Shown piece by piece: positions 11,300-25,000 of a DNA stretch of 64,000 nt. Made by a program: the position numbers and the translations under genes. The stretch is from Gibbula magus (Eukaryota; Mollusca; Gastropoda; Trochida; Trochidae): NCBI GenBank assembly GCA_936450465.1, contig OW388300.1, positions 20,957,232 to 21,021,231 of the forward strand, written 5' to 3'. Each line of letters opens with the position of its first letter. The first letter of the stretch is position 1. The notes under the pieces were generated by a model. That model was not told the DNA's origin and did no database searches. It saw only the letters and a list, made by a program, of their open reading frames with translations.

Positions 11300-12450
11300 C
11301 AACACTCACATTCTTCACGTTGCAATGGTATTATGTTTCTAAGCTGAACAAAGCACTATGTATGCTTTTACATGTCCACAGAGACAACATGCACACAAGA
11401 AAGAGCTTGTTCCCAACGATCCACTGAACACAATCTAAACCTGCACGAAAGGAGAACGCACATTAAAGCCCGGATTTGGCGAGGAGGATTTGTTCCTAAC
11501 AGTTTGGGTGTCAAGGGATTTTAGATGGTTCTGCAGGGAGAAAATAACTTCTTGTTTTTTATAACTAACTTAAAATTGCCCGAAGTCATACTTTGTTTCA
11601 ATATTTAAATTTTATGTGTGTTCCTGTGTTATTGTATAGAAGAGACATGAGAGAAAGTCAACATCATTGTTCATTTGCCCTAATTTGCAAGGGTATATTT
11701 AATTAAACATATTTATCTAGTGAAACATTTCATCTACATATCAAATAATGCATAAAATGTGTAACTTATTCCTAAAATCTTTGATAAAATATGCAATTTT
11801 GTCAATAGTTCCATGATTACACAATCCGTATCACACGATTCAGACATTTGAGTAATATACAATACGGTATTCAAGCTTACCACATAAAGAGATAGAATGA
11901 AAATAGAGACAATCTCGTGTGAAGTAAATCCTTAATGGCACGTCAACCTACTGTATCTCGAATAAAGATTTTATCTTAACATGGATCCTGTGACATAATA
12001 TTCTACTCAGGTATTTCACTGTAGGTTATACATTATACACCTCGATTATCATACCTCATATGAATAATTGAAACTCACTTAATGAGGCAAGATATAAACT
12101 TTTGAAAGTACAAAGTACAATTTTAATTAAAACTTTAAAGTTATTTTGAATGAGGTTTCAATGTAAATAGTCATTTTATCGTGTTTCCATTAATCTGTAT
12201 TTAACTGAATCGTGTGATGTCATATTCAATCTACTTCACCAGATAGAACCTGTTCGTCTTTATCACGTCTCTGCCCCAGGCTAAATCGATCATTACCTTT
12301 CATCTCTCGCTCCCAACAATTCAGTGACGAAAGTAGGTACTTGATAGTTACAATCAGTAGCCCAAACACCTGCTAGATGTGTAAATAGATGAGCGCAGAT
12401 ATAGTAATATGTGTGGATAGATAATTGGTAATAATGAAATATAAAGCTTA
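11300..12450 (+). repeat. Dispersed repeat 'U', copy c
   Basis: Collinear with copy b (1700-3130), within duplication copy 2. It is shortened by internal deletions, for example around 12090-12130. Confidence 0.6.
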
Positions 12451-12802
12451 GCAAACTCTAACTTTCATATATTAAAGGACATCATTTACAGATGTGTACT
12501 GATTGACGAGGGCGTGAGTTCGCATCCCGCATGATACTAGGCCCGGAAATGTTCAAGAATTTGTATTATTGAAGGTAGTGTTAAACCAAATATAACCATG
12601 TTATATTTGTTCACAAATTGAATGGCAAGCATTTCTAATGCATTCAGCCTAATGAGCTGCGCCAATTTACGTCCATCAGAGGGGTATTGAATGTAAAAAT
12701 AGCTTAACTATCGATTGTTCGACCTCGATTTTTGTCGAGGCGAAATGATCGTGTGGTAAGCTGTTGGTACAGTCAATGCTGGCGATAGTTGCCATACTGG
12801 AA

Positions 12803-12968
12803 TCACATTAAAATGGAGGCTCGATGGGAAATGGACTCGCATGTTTATACCGAAACATGTACAACGCTGTTTGTAGATTCAGGAATATTATTTAGCCATA
12901 ACACTTATTTATATTTTTGTGAGAGCACCTTATTTCAGATAGAAAATCGTGCTACTGCGCCTCTAAGC
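12803..12968 (+). mobile_element. M1 MITE right-end fragment
   Basis: It runs from 'cacattaaaatggaggctcg' to the decayed terminal repeat 'gtgctactgcgcctctaag'. It is the same portion that is present at 1000-1165. A 60-codon open frame inside it is incidental. Confidence 0.5.
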
Positions 12969-13567
12969 TAGGCTTCACATGTCAAATTGAAGGTAGTGTT
13001 ATAGAATCTTTCTCTGACATGTCAAATAGTTCTCGTTACAGTTTTATTTAGAATACTTTTGCTTCATTAAATTTGTTCAAAGAGGATATCGGTTATATCT
13101 TCCTACAGAAACTGTTTATACCACTGTTTGCACTCGGAAGACAATGAGAGTATCAAACGAGCTTAGCGCCTACACGATATCACATGGACGTTAATGTTGT
13201 GCATAACAGGACCTAAGGGTGGATAATTTGATTTCCTTTGGAAACATTACAGCCGTAATACTATGTTAAAGTTAACGCAATATGATGCTGAGGTTATCCA
13301 TAACACATTGCCAGCAAGCTATCATTTACCCAAGACACGTCATGAAACTTTCATGGCAATACTCGGCCTATTGGAAGGGAAATAAACATATTATAAAGTT
13401 ATAGTATTTTCATTCACAAAACGTTATCGTAATAATAGTATTACATTGGCATATTCCTAATTTCCAAATATACAATATAATATAATAATATTCCTACACT
13501 CCACCAGCTGAAGTAAATGTTTGCATAACATCGTCAAGGGGCGAATAATTAGACTGTATATATAACA

Positions 13568-13581
13568 GTGGTGATATAATG
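13568..13581 (+). other. Empty target site matching the LINE insertion of copy 1
   Basis: GTGGTGATATAATG is present once with uninterrupted flanks ('tataacag' and 'taaatgtaaac'), equivalent to the flanks of 4094-5058. Confidence 0.8.
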
Positions 13582-15224
13582 TAAATGTAAACATTGCTGA
13601 CACGCTGTAGATGGAGTGATGAACGGCTGTGGAAATACTAGACTTCAAAATAGCCAGGCTAACCACAGTTCTACTGCTTACACTTATCTGAACTTGGCCC
13701 CTTAAATTTGTATTGTAGGGAAAAGGTAATTTTAAGAATGAAATGTAGAAGCCAAGACAATCGTTCCTTTAGTAAAATGACATCTCACGAGACATACTAC
13801 AAAAAGCTTCAACCTACAAGTCACAAAGCAAATGTATTGTGTACAAGTTGATGTATAGTAGACTTGTAACTATTAAGCCCACAGAATCATGTTATTGAAA
13901 CTCGATAGATACATCTATGATTAATGAGACAGAAAGAAACCTGTATCATGAAGATACCAAGACTTACAATGTTTGTTTCCTACTGTTTGCATTAACTCTA
14001 AGCCTGTAAAATGAGTAGCTTTAACCATTAGCTTCTGACTTCTGACTTAAGTCATCTCATAAATATGGCTGCTTTACACATCAAACGAAAGATTTGATAG
14101 GTAATAACTCTTCTTAAACTTACCTTTATTATTGAAATATTCACCAGACTCATATATATATATATATGCAGGTATATGTATTGATATTTATCATCAAGAA
14201 TTTGTAAAACAAGAACTTGAGTCACACGTCTCTTGGACACCGTGTCAAATACATGTATTTTCTATATAATGGTAACACTGTACTGTATATAACTGTACTT
14301 GAAAATATCTTGTTATAACCCAGCGCCATTTTGACATTTTATAGTATATAATTGATTATGAATATGTACTCGTATACCACCAAAGGTGGTTTTTGAAAAT
14401 AAATGAAGTTGATGTTGAAGTTAAGGTAAAAGGTCAATACTAATTTAAATCTGTATTAATTGTTGCGTAGTTACAAGTGATCCTGTGCATTCTCTGCTGA
14501 TTGCAATCATTGAACATAATTAACAAAGGCTTACCTTCTTAATTACTGGGTTTGCCTTCTCTATCCCGCTACTACGTGAAAAGAACTTTAAAACTGGATT
14601 TTAATTGAACCTATGTGGGAAATTACAAAATTAGGTTCACCTTAAAGTGCGTTTTCATTGGTAATCATTTTTACTTCAATGCTTTTCTAAACAATCACAT
14701 AATTTAATACGAAACTTCTTGCAAATTCTTCCGAGAGACTAGCAACTTATTTTAGACAATTACAAAGTAAGACTTTGTAAGTTTCTTTAGTTTCTTTCAC
14801 ATATCATAAGCAGTAGTAGACCTCTTACTTCCATTCATCAAATCTTTTGGAACTACAACCTCGATAGTCTTCCCTTGACTCCCATGACAAATGTACCAAC
14901 CCAAACGATGCTTTCGACTTCCATCTCAACTCAGCTCTCTTCCTAATGACCGCCATGTCAACTTACCAGCGCCTGATCACTGTTGATTCACTGACTCACT
15001 CTTAACTTACCCTTGTGAATAAATCTGTGCTAGCCTACCACGCCATGCAATATGAACTATGTGTACCTAATTTTATTTCAAATAGTATGTACTGCTACTC
15101 CTTTCATACTTGCCCTAACATTGTGTTTCTCTGTCAGTAAATTAACTCTCTTTTCAATGTAAATTAACTCTCTTTTCAATGTACATACTCACACTGTCTT
15201 AGTGATGTAATATGCACCTAATTT

Positions 15225-15272
15225 CTAAATGATGATGATGATGACCATGATGATGATGATGATGATAGCCAT
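15225..15272 (+). repeat. GAT trinucleotide microsatellite
   Basis: Imperfect (gat)n interrupted by 'gaccat'. Confidence 0.8.
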
Positions 15273-15593
15273 TGTTTCAGCGTAATGTTGTCTGTGATGT
15301 CGGAAAATAAATGACGTTTGCATAATTGATGTGAACCATCATACTAATTGTAGATACAATGACTTATTGATTTTGTGAAAGTACATATTATTGAACTGCA
15401 AATATCGAGACCATACATTAAATAAGCATATCTTAAAACGCCTTAAAATAACAGTATATCTGATTGAGTGCACCTCCAGCTGATACCTATGTCTTATATG
15501 ACCAGACCAGGAGAATCTAGAAAAAAACTCGTAACATTTTTACAGGTGTATTTCACAACTGAACCGTAAAGCAACCTTTCTATTGTAGTCACG

Positions 15594-16226
15594 TTACAGT
15601 GCAGTATAGCTTGAAGGAATAACAGTACCTGTCTGTCCATACAGCTGTATGTAACCATCTCCATACACTGTGCAGATCTTACCAAGGTCAATTATAATGA
15701 TAATAATACTGTGAATATTTGTAAAGCGCCAACTATCTACACAGAAACACATACTCAGAGCACTAAAGGAGACAATTCGAGTACAAAATTTTCTAGTTGT
15801 AAGCTTCTTTGAACAAAAAAGACTTGTTAAAGTGTCAAATGGTTTGGATACATACAATGAAACACATTGTATTGCGCCGGAGTACATAGGTTGAGAAAAT
15901 AATGTGTTTACACGTATTGGAACTAGTCTTTTACTTTGTGGTGAAAGGCAAATATTTCCACAGGGATTTGCATATATGTTGTTGCACTGAAAGCTGTTCA
16001 AACAAGGCCATTTGTATGTTTCTGCAAATGTTTCGTCTTTTAATTTCTTTCGGAAACATTGCAAGCATAAATCTTGCAAACACAACATGCGCCCATACAT
16101 TAATTTGATTGTTTCCTTATACAACATACATAAAAAAAACGACATCAGTTCATTCAAGAAAAAACGACAGGTTTCAAGGATATTCAAGCTGAATTGAAGA
16201 GAAAATAAGCATTGTTCATAAATCAA
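15594..16226 (-). other. Long open frame, 210 codons, unassigned
   Basis: An uninterrupted minus-strand frame, longer than expected by chance at this base composition. The translation is Cys- and Phe-rich (for example KWPCLNSFQCNNIYANPCGN), contains a poly-Ile run coded by an AAT-type repeat, and ends in YGDGYIQLYGQTG. I recognise no domain. Part of it (about 15690-15770) is the tail of a common repeat type ('aatactgtgaatatttgtaaagcgcc'), which argues against a real gene. It may be a relic of a transposon reading frame. Confidence 0.2.
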
Positions 16227-16612
16227 TATTTGAATAATCGATTATTTAGTTCAAACACGGATTTGAACCAGCGATTATAAAACATACGGTTTATGCTAAA
16301 TGAAAAACTGAAGAAATTTGCGGGTTCTTGTTTAAGTAACATTGTAACACTTTAACGTAATTACGTTCTATCCTCACAAAAAGCAAAGGATGAGAGAGAT
16401 TTAACGCAGGCTGAAAAGAAAGAGAAAAAAAAGAAAACAAAAACAAAAATTACATTATTTATGTCACATAAATGATTGATAAACCAAACCTTTTTACAAA
16501 CACGATGGCTTCCTTAGGCAAAGTGGAATATTGTAATAGATGTTAATATTCACGACAGACATTTATTTAGGTTAACTTGGGCTTTTAAGGCAGGGAATTT
16601 ATTTTATTCCAT

Positions 16613-16860
16613 GATTAAAGGCGCTGTAGCAAGTTTTTTTTTGCATATTTTGTTTTCTCAAATTTGCGGTAATTTTAATGTGAACACGTTAAAATGGCCG
16701 CTCGGAGGGAAATTACCTCTCATGGCTTAACCGAACCATGTTCATTCGTTTAAGAACTCTCTTTTTCATTCAGAAGTATTATTAAGCTATTGGTAACACT
16801 TATTTACCTTTTCGTGAGATCACTTTATTTCAGTAAGAAAACGCGCGACAGCGTCCGAAA
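16613..16860 (+). mobile_element. M1 MITE, internally deleted but with both ends
   Basis: The left end AAAGGCGCTGTAGCAAG is followed by a T-run and the 'gttaaaatggccgctcgg' core. The right end is a decayed terminal repeat, 'gcgcgacagcgtccg'. At about 245 bp it is half the size of the 44800-45310 copy. Confidence 0.6.
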
Positions 16861-17020
16861 TACAGAATACATGACATGATTAGCTTGCTAAAAGATAAAA
16901 CATCACTTGATGGGAAAATAGGATTCAGGTTTCTTAATCGAAGATTCCATGACCCTAACCCTAATGAGATAATTATCGTAGCTACTACCTTCTAGGTTAG
17001 TTGCTTTCGGTTTAGGTGCG
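16861..17020. other. Short spacer with two telomere-like units
   Basis: It contains 'accctaaccctaat' at about 16951-16964, only two units. No other structure is seen. Confidence 0.4.
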
Positions 17021-17460
17021 CATGAATATTTTTAATCGGACGATATATCAACATGTTTAACATCAACTTTAAACATAGCAAACTTCCTAAGATGAATATG
17101 AATCATTTACAGGTCTAGTCAATATTTTTTTAATTTACAGCGCGGTGTTAAGTCAAACTAATATTTACAACTAAAACGCGACAAAATACCATGTTTCATA
17201 GCCTATGACTTTACTACATGCATGAACTGCATGAATATTTTGACTCGGGTGAAATTTTACAACTTTAAACACAGCAGACTCTCCGAGAGTAATATGAGTC
17301 ATAGTTTTATTTGGATTTACAGCAGAAATAGGCAACAAAAGGAAATAAAATATCGACACATATATTCATGGTTGTAGCACAATGCCAGTGCTAAGTAAAC
17401 TATGCTTGTCATTGACTACAACTGAGCCGCTACAAATTACCGAGTTTCATAGCCTATGAC
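17021..17460 (+). repeat. Degenerate tandem repeat, ~200-240 bp unit
   Basis: Blocks recur in order: 'gcatgaatatttt' (17029, 17230), 'aactttaaacayagca' (17066, 17261), 'ggatttacagc' or similar (17135, 17313), and 'tttcatagcctatgactttac' (17194, 17446). At least two units are present, heavily diverged. Confidence 0.6.
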
Positions 17461-18274
17461 TTTACATTATTCATCGGTATTGATTGGTATAGAATTATAC
17501 CATTTTTCAAAGAATAAACAATAATTTTAAAAGAGCGTGAACTTCTTTCATGTGATGCACACAAGTTCAAAATGACTCACCAGGTAAACATCTGTCTCAT
17601 AAAGCATGTTTCCTAGATAGAAACGACACTTTTAATCCGTGATTTGAAGGCACGTAGATTGATGGACGTTCAGGTAAAACAGGTTCAGGTTAAGGAAACA
17701 GGTAAAACTTATACATAATAAACATTCTCAATGATGTCGTGCCACTTCATCTTAGAAACCAGATCTGGCTAATCACTGGCAGCAATACAAGTAATTGATT
17801 GACGAAAGGACAGTGTGAATACTGTTCTTTCTGCCAGAGATGGGATATTACGTCTATCTATAAAACCCATGTGAAATGATATCCAATTCAAATTCAAAAT
17901 ATTAAGCACACCAATAGAATATATATTTCGATGAAAGAGCTCTTACATGCATCATCATACTCAACTGGTTGGTTTAATTGTTGTCTCACATCTGAGTAAA
18001 GTATAAAGCATCGCATGGCCTCCAGCGTCCGTCCGTCCATGCGTAAACTTTTTTTTTGACTTTTTTTTACCATGAAATATCGGTCACAGAGGCCATGACA
18101 TAAAAACCTATTTTCATCTTCTTCTCCATTACAAAAAGCTATAGAAAGCTGAAATGCACAGATTCCTTGCCTCGACTTGATGATGTATAACACAGTCGTA
18201 ATTTTAAGGAAAAAACAGACAATGATCAAACGCCAAACGTCAGCTGCTAAACGCCAATCGCCAAAGACAAATAA
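17461..18274. other. Intergenic, no supported gene
   Basis: AT-rich. A 139-codon minus frame at 17894-18313 has no recognisable domain and runs into the MITE at 18275, so I do not call it. Confidence 0.5.
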
Positions 18275-18441
18275 CGTATTTCCTCTAATAGGGGCCCGGG
18301 CCCTTATTAACATGTAAGGGCTCTTACCCCCCGGCGCTTATTGGAGGCCCGGCTCTTATTCACCTTCAGGTACCTTAACCCCCGGCTACTATTAGAGGCC
18401 CCGCTCCTATTTGAGGCCCGGTCCCTATTAGAGGAAATACG
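18275..18441. mobile_element. GC-rich MITE with CGTATTTCCTCTAATAG terminal inverted repeats
   Basis: It begins CGTATTTCCTCTAATAGG and ends CCTATTAGAGGAAATACG. Between are several copies of a 'ttattagaggcccgg'-like unit. It is clearly more GC-rich than its surroundings. This kind of sequence is frequent in marine invertebrate genomes, from memory. The class is not determined. Confidence 0.75.
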
Positions 18442-18892
18442 GTATGGTGAAAATGAGCGTCTTTTAACCATTGCTCGACGTCTCCTTTTTAATATTTAAT
18501 CCAATTCTGATATTTTCAGAATAAATACTTTTTTCAGAGTCTGAATGTAAGACTACCAAACGCCAGACGCCAGCTTCTGCAACATACTGAATTGGTATGA
18601 TAATAATTGAAGAACATATTAATTGACATATCCTGTCTTCAAGTCTTCTGAATGAGGGTGTCGAACTAAACATAATTTACTTCAAATCTCGTACATATTG
18701 AAAAGAGGGATTCATTAAATTTACTGTGCATCGACCCTGCACCCCTCCTCTCGATCCTCCATGGACGCTTGACCCATGTATGACCTACCATAAAGCGTAT
18801 AGGCTATGTATGTGTGAACTGTGACCTTTGAGGCCGAATGATAACAATGGCCTGTCGACAAATATTCTTCATACTGTATTTAGCAGGACAAG

Positions 18893-19053
18893 ATGGCGGA
18901 GTACGGCGGGATGATGATGGGCTACCTGACTGGAGGGGTAGTGATGAACACGCTGGCCACGGCACGGGAACTAGGCATAGTCCAGTACCTCTTGGACGCC
19001 TCCAACCCCGTCACCTCACAGGAACTCGCAGACAAGCTGAAACTCAAGGAAAG
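18893..19053 (+). CDS. Methyltransferase exon 1
   Basis: ATG in the context 'acaagATGGCGG' and donor 'gaaag/gtaagat'. It encodes MAEYGGMMMGYLTGG through KLKLKE, the start of the winged-helix domain. It is clearly more GC-rich than the flanking DNA. I chose this ATG because the family start aligns here and a splice acceptor-like AG lies only 8-9 bases upstream. Confidence 0.8.
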
Positions 19054-22000
19054 GTAAGATGTATGGGATAGTTGGTGTGCCCGTAGCATATCAAGTTTAC
19101 CCACGTGCTGAAATGTTAGTTGTTTCCAAGCTCTGCCAGGTTTTCTAGGTATACCATTATGGTTTGGTACGTGGGAAGAATTAACGCAAATCTGATTGGT
19201 GACTTCAAAGAAGACCCGGGGAACTGCATAATTATCATAATCGTTTACTTTCGGGAAATATGTTAAAGTCTAGCAATGTAAAAATGTCGAAAATGTCATC
19301 GCATCATTTTTGTCAGCCTAAAAAGATCAGAAACTTTTTTGTTAGGCCAAATAGACAGACTTAATTCAGAACAACTAAAGGAACGGAATACCGGATGAAT
19401 GTCATTCCAATGATATTAACTTTACCTTTTTATCATTCAGTAAAATCAATGATTGTTGTGAGTGCGATTGAACATAGAATCTGAAAAATGGTATAAATGA
19501 TGAAAATGCATGAAAGAATCCACGTTCGTTGTATGAATGAATAAAGCTCATGTAATGTCGAAGTTCATCATTAACCAGTCTAACTCTCAAAGGTGTTATA
19601 ACACCATTTCCGAAATACCATGTGTATAAACAGTCTGATTAAAACCGACAGTATTCCCCAGAAAAAATGTGCAAAATAATGCATCCACCGGGATACGAAC
19701 TCATATCGTTCGGAGGTTTCCATGCCAAACCGTCACAAGACGTCCAACAAAAGCTTTCGGTGCGAGAAGCTAGGGGCAGATAACTCCAAACAGCTATCCT
19801 TTTGTCTGTTCCGAATGCTTTCAAAACAGCGACTGTTTAAAAACTATGATGTGATTGGTCAGCTATTTGACTGGGCTTTGGCTGCGCTAAACTGTTTCGG
19901 AACACACGCCTATACGGGATGTTCTCAGACCTTGTGGCGAGGAATCTACAGAACCTGTTCGTATCCCAGTAGATGCATTATTTTGCAAATGTTATTCCTC
20001 GGAACAAGGTCGAATTTAATCAGACTGGTGTATAAACAGACTATAATTATGTTTCGACATATTTACATGAGACGGATAAAAGTAATATTGCGGCTTTATT
20101 GCCATCGGTAGAGCTGAATTTAATCAAGTTTGTTTTAAGAACAGGAATGTTTTCTGGATAACAACTTCTTAAATGTGAAAAGCCACGACGTTCTGGAGTA
20201 TATACTCATTCCTTCATCAGGTGGAATGTAAGTAAATAACAAAATGTGATATATTTACATAGCACACAAAACAATGGTGAGAAAATTTGTTTGGTTTTTA
20301 TCGTCATATCATTTTATCGTGTATACCAGCTATAGATGTTAAATCTTCAACTGAAGTGCAGGAATGTTTAAATAACAATAATGAAAGTGTGTTGTATTTT
20401 GTGTATACTGACGATGTGAACACTGACCATGCGGTCTATTTCATTGGCTTGTACATTTCAGCATGCTGCACGTGCATCACTACTCGGCCTGTGAAAGCTG
20501 ACTGAAATAAACTCTCTATCATACAATGAATGGTGTTCTCGGCGGGATAAAGGCAACGGATATGTTCTATATCCGTTGGGGTCATATACGAATAAAGATG
20601 CAAATTACCGAAGTCAGGTGACGGAACCTCTCTTCAAAATGACGTCACACGCGTTAACGTTTCGAACGCCTGTAATAATGTAAATTTCCGTAACAGTTGT
20701 AACTAACAATGTAACAACTTCGTGTAAATTTACATGCTTCATTTCATATACATTAATTTGAGAAATGACAAAATAAACGTTGTGCAATGCATATTACGGC
20801 AAAATGATTATTATTATTATGATCAAGCAGTGGCATGATATGTTCATCAGTTGAAATCTACCGAGCAAACACTTTATAAAATACTCATAGGTAACAAAGG
20901 CATTTTGAGTCACATATTCATTTACCGAACGTCCATTCTCACTGTTCCATAATGGGGATTTTAGAATTAGCAGCTAAGTATCCAGTTCAGCTCTCCGTGC
21001 GATGTGTGAGTCGCCATATGTAACCGAGCGGAAGGGAAGCAACTCCCTCTCTTATGGAGATTGACATTTGCCCACAGTCATGATTACATGAAAGCGACAG
21101 GAGACGAGTTCGAATTCGCCGTCCTTACGTTAAATCTTTTTCATTTGAAAAACGTATTTTGAAACGTATTAAAACATTGAAAATTAAGATCATGCCAAAT
21201 AAGTAATTATTTTAACTGAAAGCATAATTTAGGAGGCATTATTTTGTGTCATTTACCGTGAGAATAGCTAGCTGTTCATGTGCATATATCAATACGCATA
21301 GTTAATTAATTAATTAATGTTGTCAAGTTGTTTTGCGCAAAATGATGAAGAAAGACATTGTATGATAAAGAAGTTATCATGCTCTTGTGTTTTGGAATGG
21401 TCAATATCCTGCATTAGGAATAAACACTATGTAGTTGGCTCGCCAAGGATCGCAAAATACAATTCCTAATGCAGGATATTGACCATCTCAAAATACACTC
21501 TTACGGTAACCTGTAACATATAATATGGAGATTTCTGACAAGGCCAACCATAGTTTTACTCCCACAAGTTTAACATACGAACCTTGATATTAACAATAAA
21601 AGTGAATATGTTCTGATGTAGTTTTGAGACCTCGCGTTCAACGTATGCATGCCTGACGGCCTCGGCGTTCATCTAACTTGAACCCGAGGTCGAGGTCTGT
21701 AACTATTACATGCACAACTTCAGCGATTAATTAGCAGTCTGTTAAAATATATTTATTTTGAAGTATACTGCTACTAAACAAATGTTGTACATACATCTAC
21801 ATATGTTTATACACAGGTGAGTAAATGGACAGCTATATCTCGTTTTATCCTTAGAAACGTGTACAATTCAATTCTCTCTAAGGTAAGGTAAATAAAGTTC
21901 TACCACCTCCCCCCCCCCTTACCCATGCATGTACATTTGATGTCCCCAAAGGTGACCCCCTCCCCCTTCTGTGTATATATTATTTGTACTGTGTATCATA

Positions 22001-25000
22001 TTTTCCCTTTCGTAGATACGTTAGAGAGCTATTGGCCTGCCTCGCTACAAGCCAGATTATCAACGTTGACGAAACTTCCAAACTGTACCACGTGCCAGAG
22101 GAGAAGAAGAAGACTCTCCAGGGTATATCGGTCTTCTCTCGGATGATTCCTCTCATGGGGGAGGGCCACCACAATCTCAAGAACTGCTTCAAGCTATCCG
22201 GGCCAGCAGGTCAGTCAACTAGTTTGTTGCACAGTAACCCGATATCGGAAGTAAAAGGCACATGTCGGTAAAACGTAGGTTTAAAAAACCTTTGCCCTAA
22301 ATCAAATTGTCAATCTTATATAGGTTTCACCAACGTTTTACCTACATTTTAATTAAGATATAGGGTTCCTTTGGTTTGTTGGTAATGCAAAACTCGTAGA
22401 ATAGTATTAGTCAAGTCGATGAGTTAAATAATGAGATGAAAATGTAAGCTGCGTTTGACTCAACAAGGCTAGGTTTTGGTGGCCGCGCGCATGCGCTTTG
22501 ACGCTTCAAATATAACACATCGAAGACGACTTACAGTTTCAAATATCGCATCAGCTATCAACACAAGCAATTTAATTTATCGTTGAAAAAAATAAACTTA
22601 TCTAAATATAAACACATATTTGTATAATAAATTTAATATTTCATTCATATTTATGTGTATATGTGTGACTCGTTTGGAGAGGAATCTGCACTACCCATAA
22701 TGCATGTGACATCACAACTCGAGTTGTTCACGCAAAAACCGGGGCGTACGTTCTAGCACAGGCTAAGTTTAGAGCAAATATGTCCCGCAACAGAGATGAA
22801 CGATCAATTTTCCCAATGTGCAAACGAAGTTAAGTTCGCGCATAGAAAAAAAACTGGTCGTTCATCTCTGTTGGTGAACATATTTGCGCTAAACTTGGCC
22901 TGTGGTTCTAGCTCGACTTTAGGATGGAGTTGGCCGAGAACAAGCGTTTGATTGGCAAACTCGATACTCGAGTCCACACCTCAAACGCAGCCATAGATAT
23001 GTCTGCTTTTGACCAATCATAAAGCACATAACATTCATTATCAAAGTTGTGAAAATCGAGGGACTTAACTATTCAGCACTGTCGTCTTCCAGGGGGCGGG
23101 ATAGCCCAGTGGTTAGCGCTTACAATAGGTTAGGTTCGTGCTTCTAATCCAGCCAGGGGCACTGCAGCTTCGTCTGCAATGCTACACTGAATTTCAGTGC
23201 AGTACCTCCCATCGTTCGCTAGTTCGAGTCAATGCTCGCAGGTGTCACCGTTATGCATATTCGCCACATTGTATTGCGGGCTTTCTCTCAGCAATAACAC
23301 TAGAAGCCATTATTAAAATGAAATACTCTTGAAAGCGGCTTGAAATCCCAAATCACATCACCTTGTCTTCTAAACACTTTTTAAGCTCATAAAGTGGAAA
23401 TACGCAATAACTAATGGCACAGAGATAGTAAAAAAAAAGAGCTATGATTGATATACATTGTACACCTGCATATTATTGCCAATTTTCAACTGTGTCATGA
23501 ATCTTTATATAAATCCTTTATAAACTGCCGTCCAACAGAACCGCGACCAAGTTTCAACAGTCTAAAAGACAATCCGATAACGCCTTGAATGTATTTAATA
23601 CGTATGTGTATCGTAAAGAAGTATTGAATAACTCACTCAACATGGTAACATACTCAAACGCCTGGTCAACCACCTCACTCAACATGGTAACATACTCATA
23701 TGCCTGGTCAACCACCTCACTCAACATGGTAAAATACTCATACGCCTGGTCAACCACCTCACTCAACATGGTAAAATACTCATACGCCTGGTCAACCACC
23801 TCACTCAACATGGTAACATACTCATATGCCTGGTCAACCACCTCACTCAACATGGTAAAATACTCATACGTCTGCTCAACCACCTCACTCAACATGGTAA
23901 AATACTCATACGCCTGCTCAACCACCGACGGGATAATGACATCAATGTTTCAAGAGCTTTTTCAGGACAACATGGTTCACTTTTAAGTGTAAACTGTAAA
24001 CTGTGAAAATATGAAATTAAATTAATAAAATATGTTGTAGGCATACTGTACCTTCTTAGATATTATTCGATGACGCATCGTTACTGTAGAATGTCTTAAC
24101 AAACACGCCCCGCCTTTTTAAAGATTGTCTGAGTTGGGAATAAAATACTGGAAAGCTGAAATTCAGAAAGGTAATAAGCGGGTATCCTCTCATTACACAC
24201 GCCAGTTGTCACACCCCAATACACATAGGGTCACCGGTCACTGCACACACAGGATCATAATTATTACCTATCAAAGAAGCGATAAGAGGAAGAAGATGAA
24301 ATATTGTATTTAGGTGTCACACAACGTACATACATGAGACAGGTATTAAGAACATTATGTAGAGCACGATGTCCGGCAAACAATAATGACCAAAAGCGCA
24401 TAGGCGCTAAAATGATTAAAACATATTATGTATATATAAAAATAAAAGAAGTTTAAAAGTACAATAAGTTATTCGAGTTCTCTATATTGGGGTTATATGA
24501 TAGTGTTTTTTCTGCGTCTAAACATTGCGCACAGTGCAGCGGCGAGTGGTGGGGAAAGTTACCTGCATAATAAATATGAATTGATCTGTTGAAAACAGAT
24601 TGATAAATTGATTATTAGTAACTTGTGTTCTAAGCCATAGAAGGGATCTGATATCGGAATAAAATTGGCAAGAAGTTAGAAAATGTATCTCATCTTCAAC
24701 TGCAGAAGAATTACAGTATTTACATATACGTTGGTGGCGTGAAAAACGACATAGTTCTACCTCTTAGGGGAGAGAACCACATCTAAACTTAGCGAGAATA
24801 CTTCGCTGAAAACGGCCAAATACTGATCGAACATAGGGTGAAACTGTCAAAGTGCTTTTCAATAATCTAAAAGTTCGAAGTTTATTACCGTTAGCCTGTC
24901 TGTTATATCGTTCCATAGACCATGTAACCAATTATCCTGATCTAAACTTACTATTTTTTCTCTAATGGTGAGAAACTCCCTGTGAGTGACAGAAAATACA

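Larger units (their letters stand above)
10790..15420 (+). repeat. Direct segmental duplication, copy 2
   Basis: The partner of 1190-6575. It lacks the LINE of copy 1, has an M1 fragment at 12803-12968 and microsatellites at about 14150 and 15225. The last shared block is 'gaaccatcatactaa..attattgaactgcaaatat' (15330-15405 versus 6480-6560). No coding gene is recognised. Confidence 0.75.

Noticed and set aside
16951..16964. Telomere-like CCCTAA units
   Set aside because: Only two units; no array.
17894..18313. 139-codon minus frame
   Set aside because: It starts inside the GC-rich MITE and has no recognisable domain.
19722..20111. 129-codon open frame
   Set aside because: It lies across the Mutator-like MITE and its flank, with no domain or family signature.
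23554..23986. Long repeat-containing frames on both strands, possible repeat protein or CRISPR-like array
   Set aside because: An uninterrupted 42-bp tandem repeat without unique spacers; frames are open only because the period is a multiple of three.
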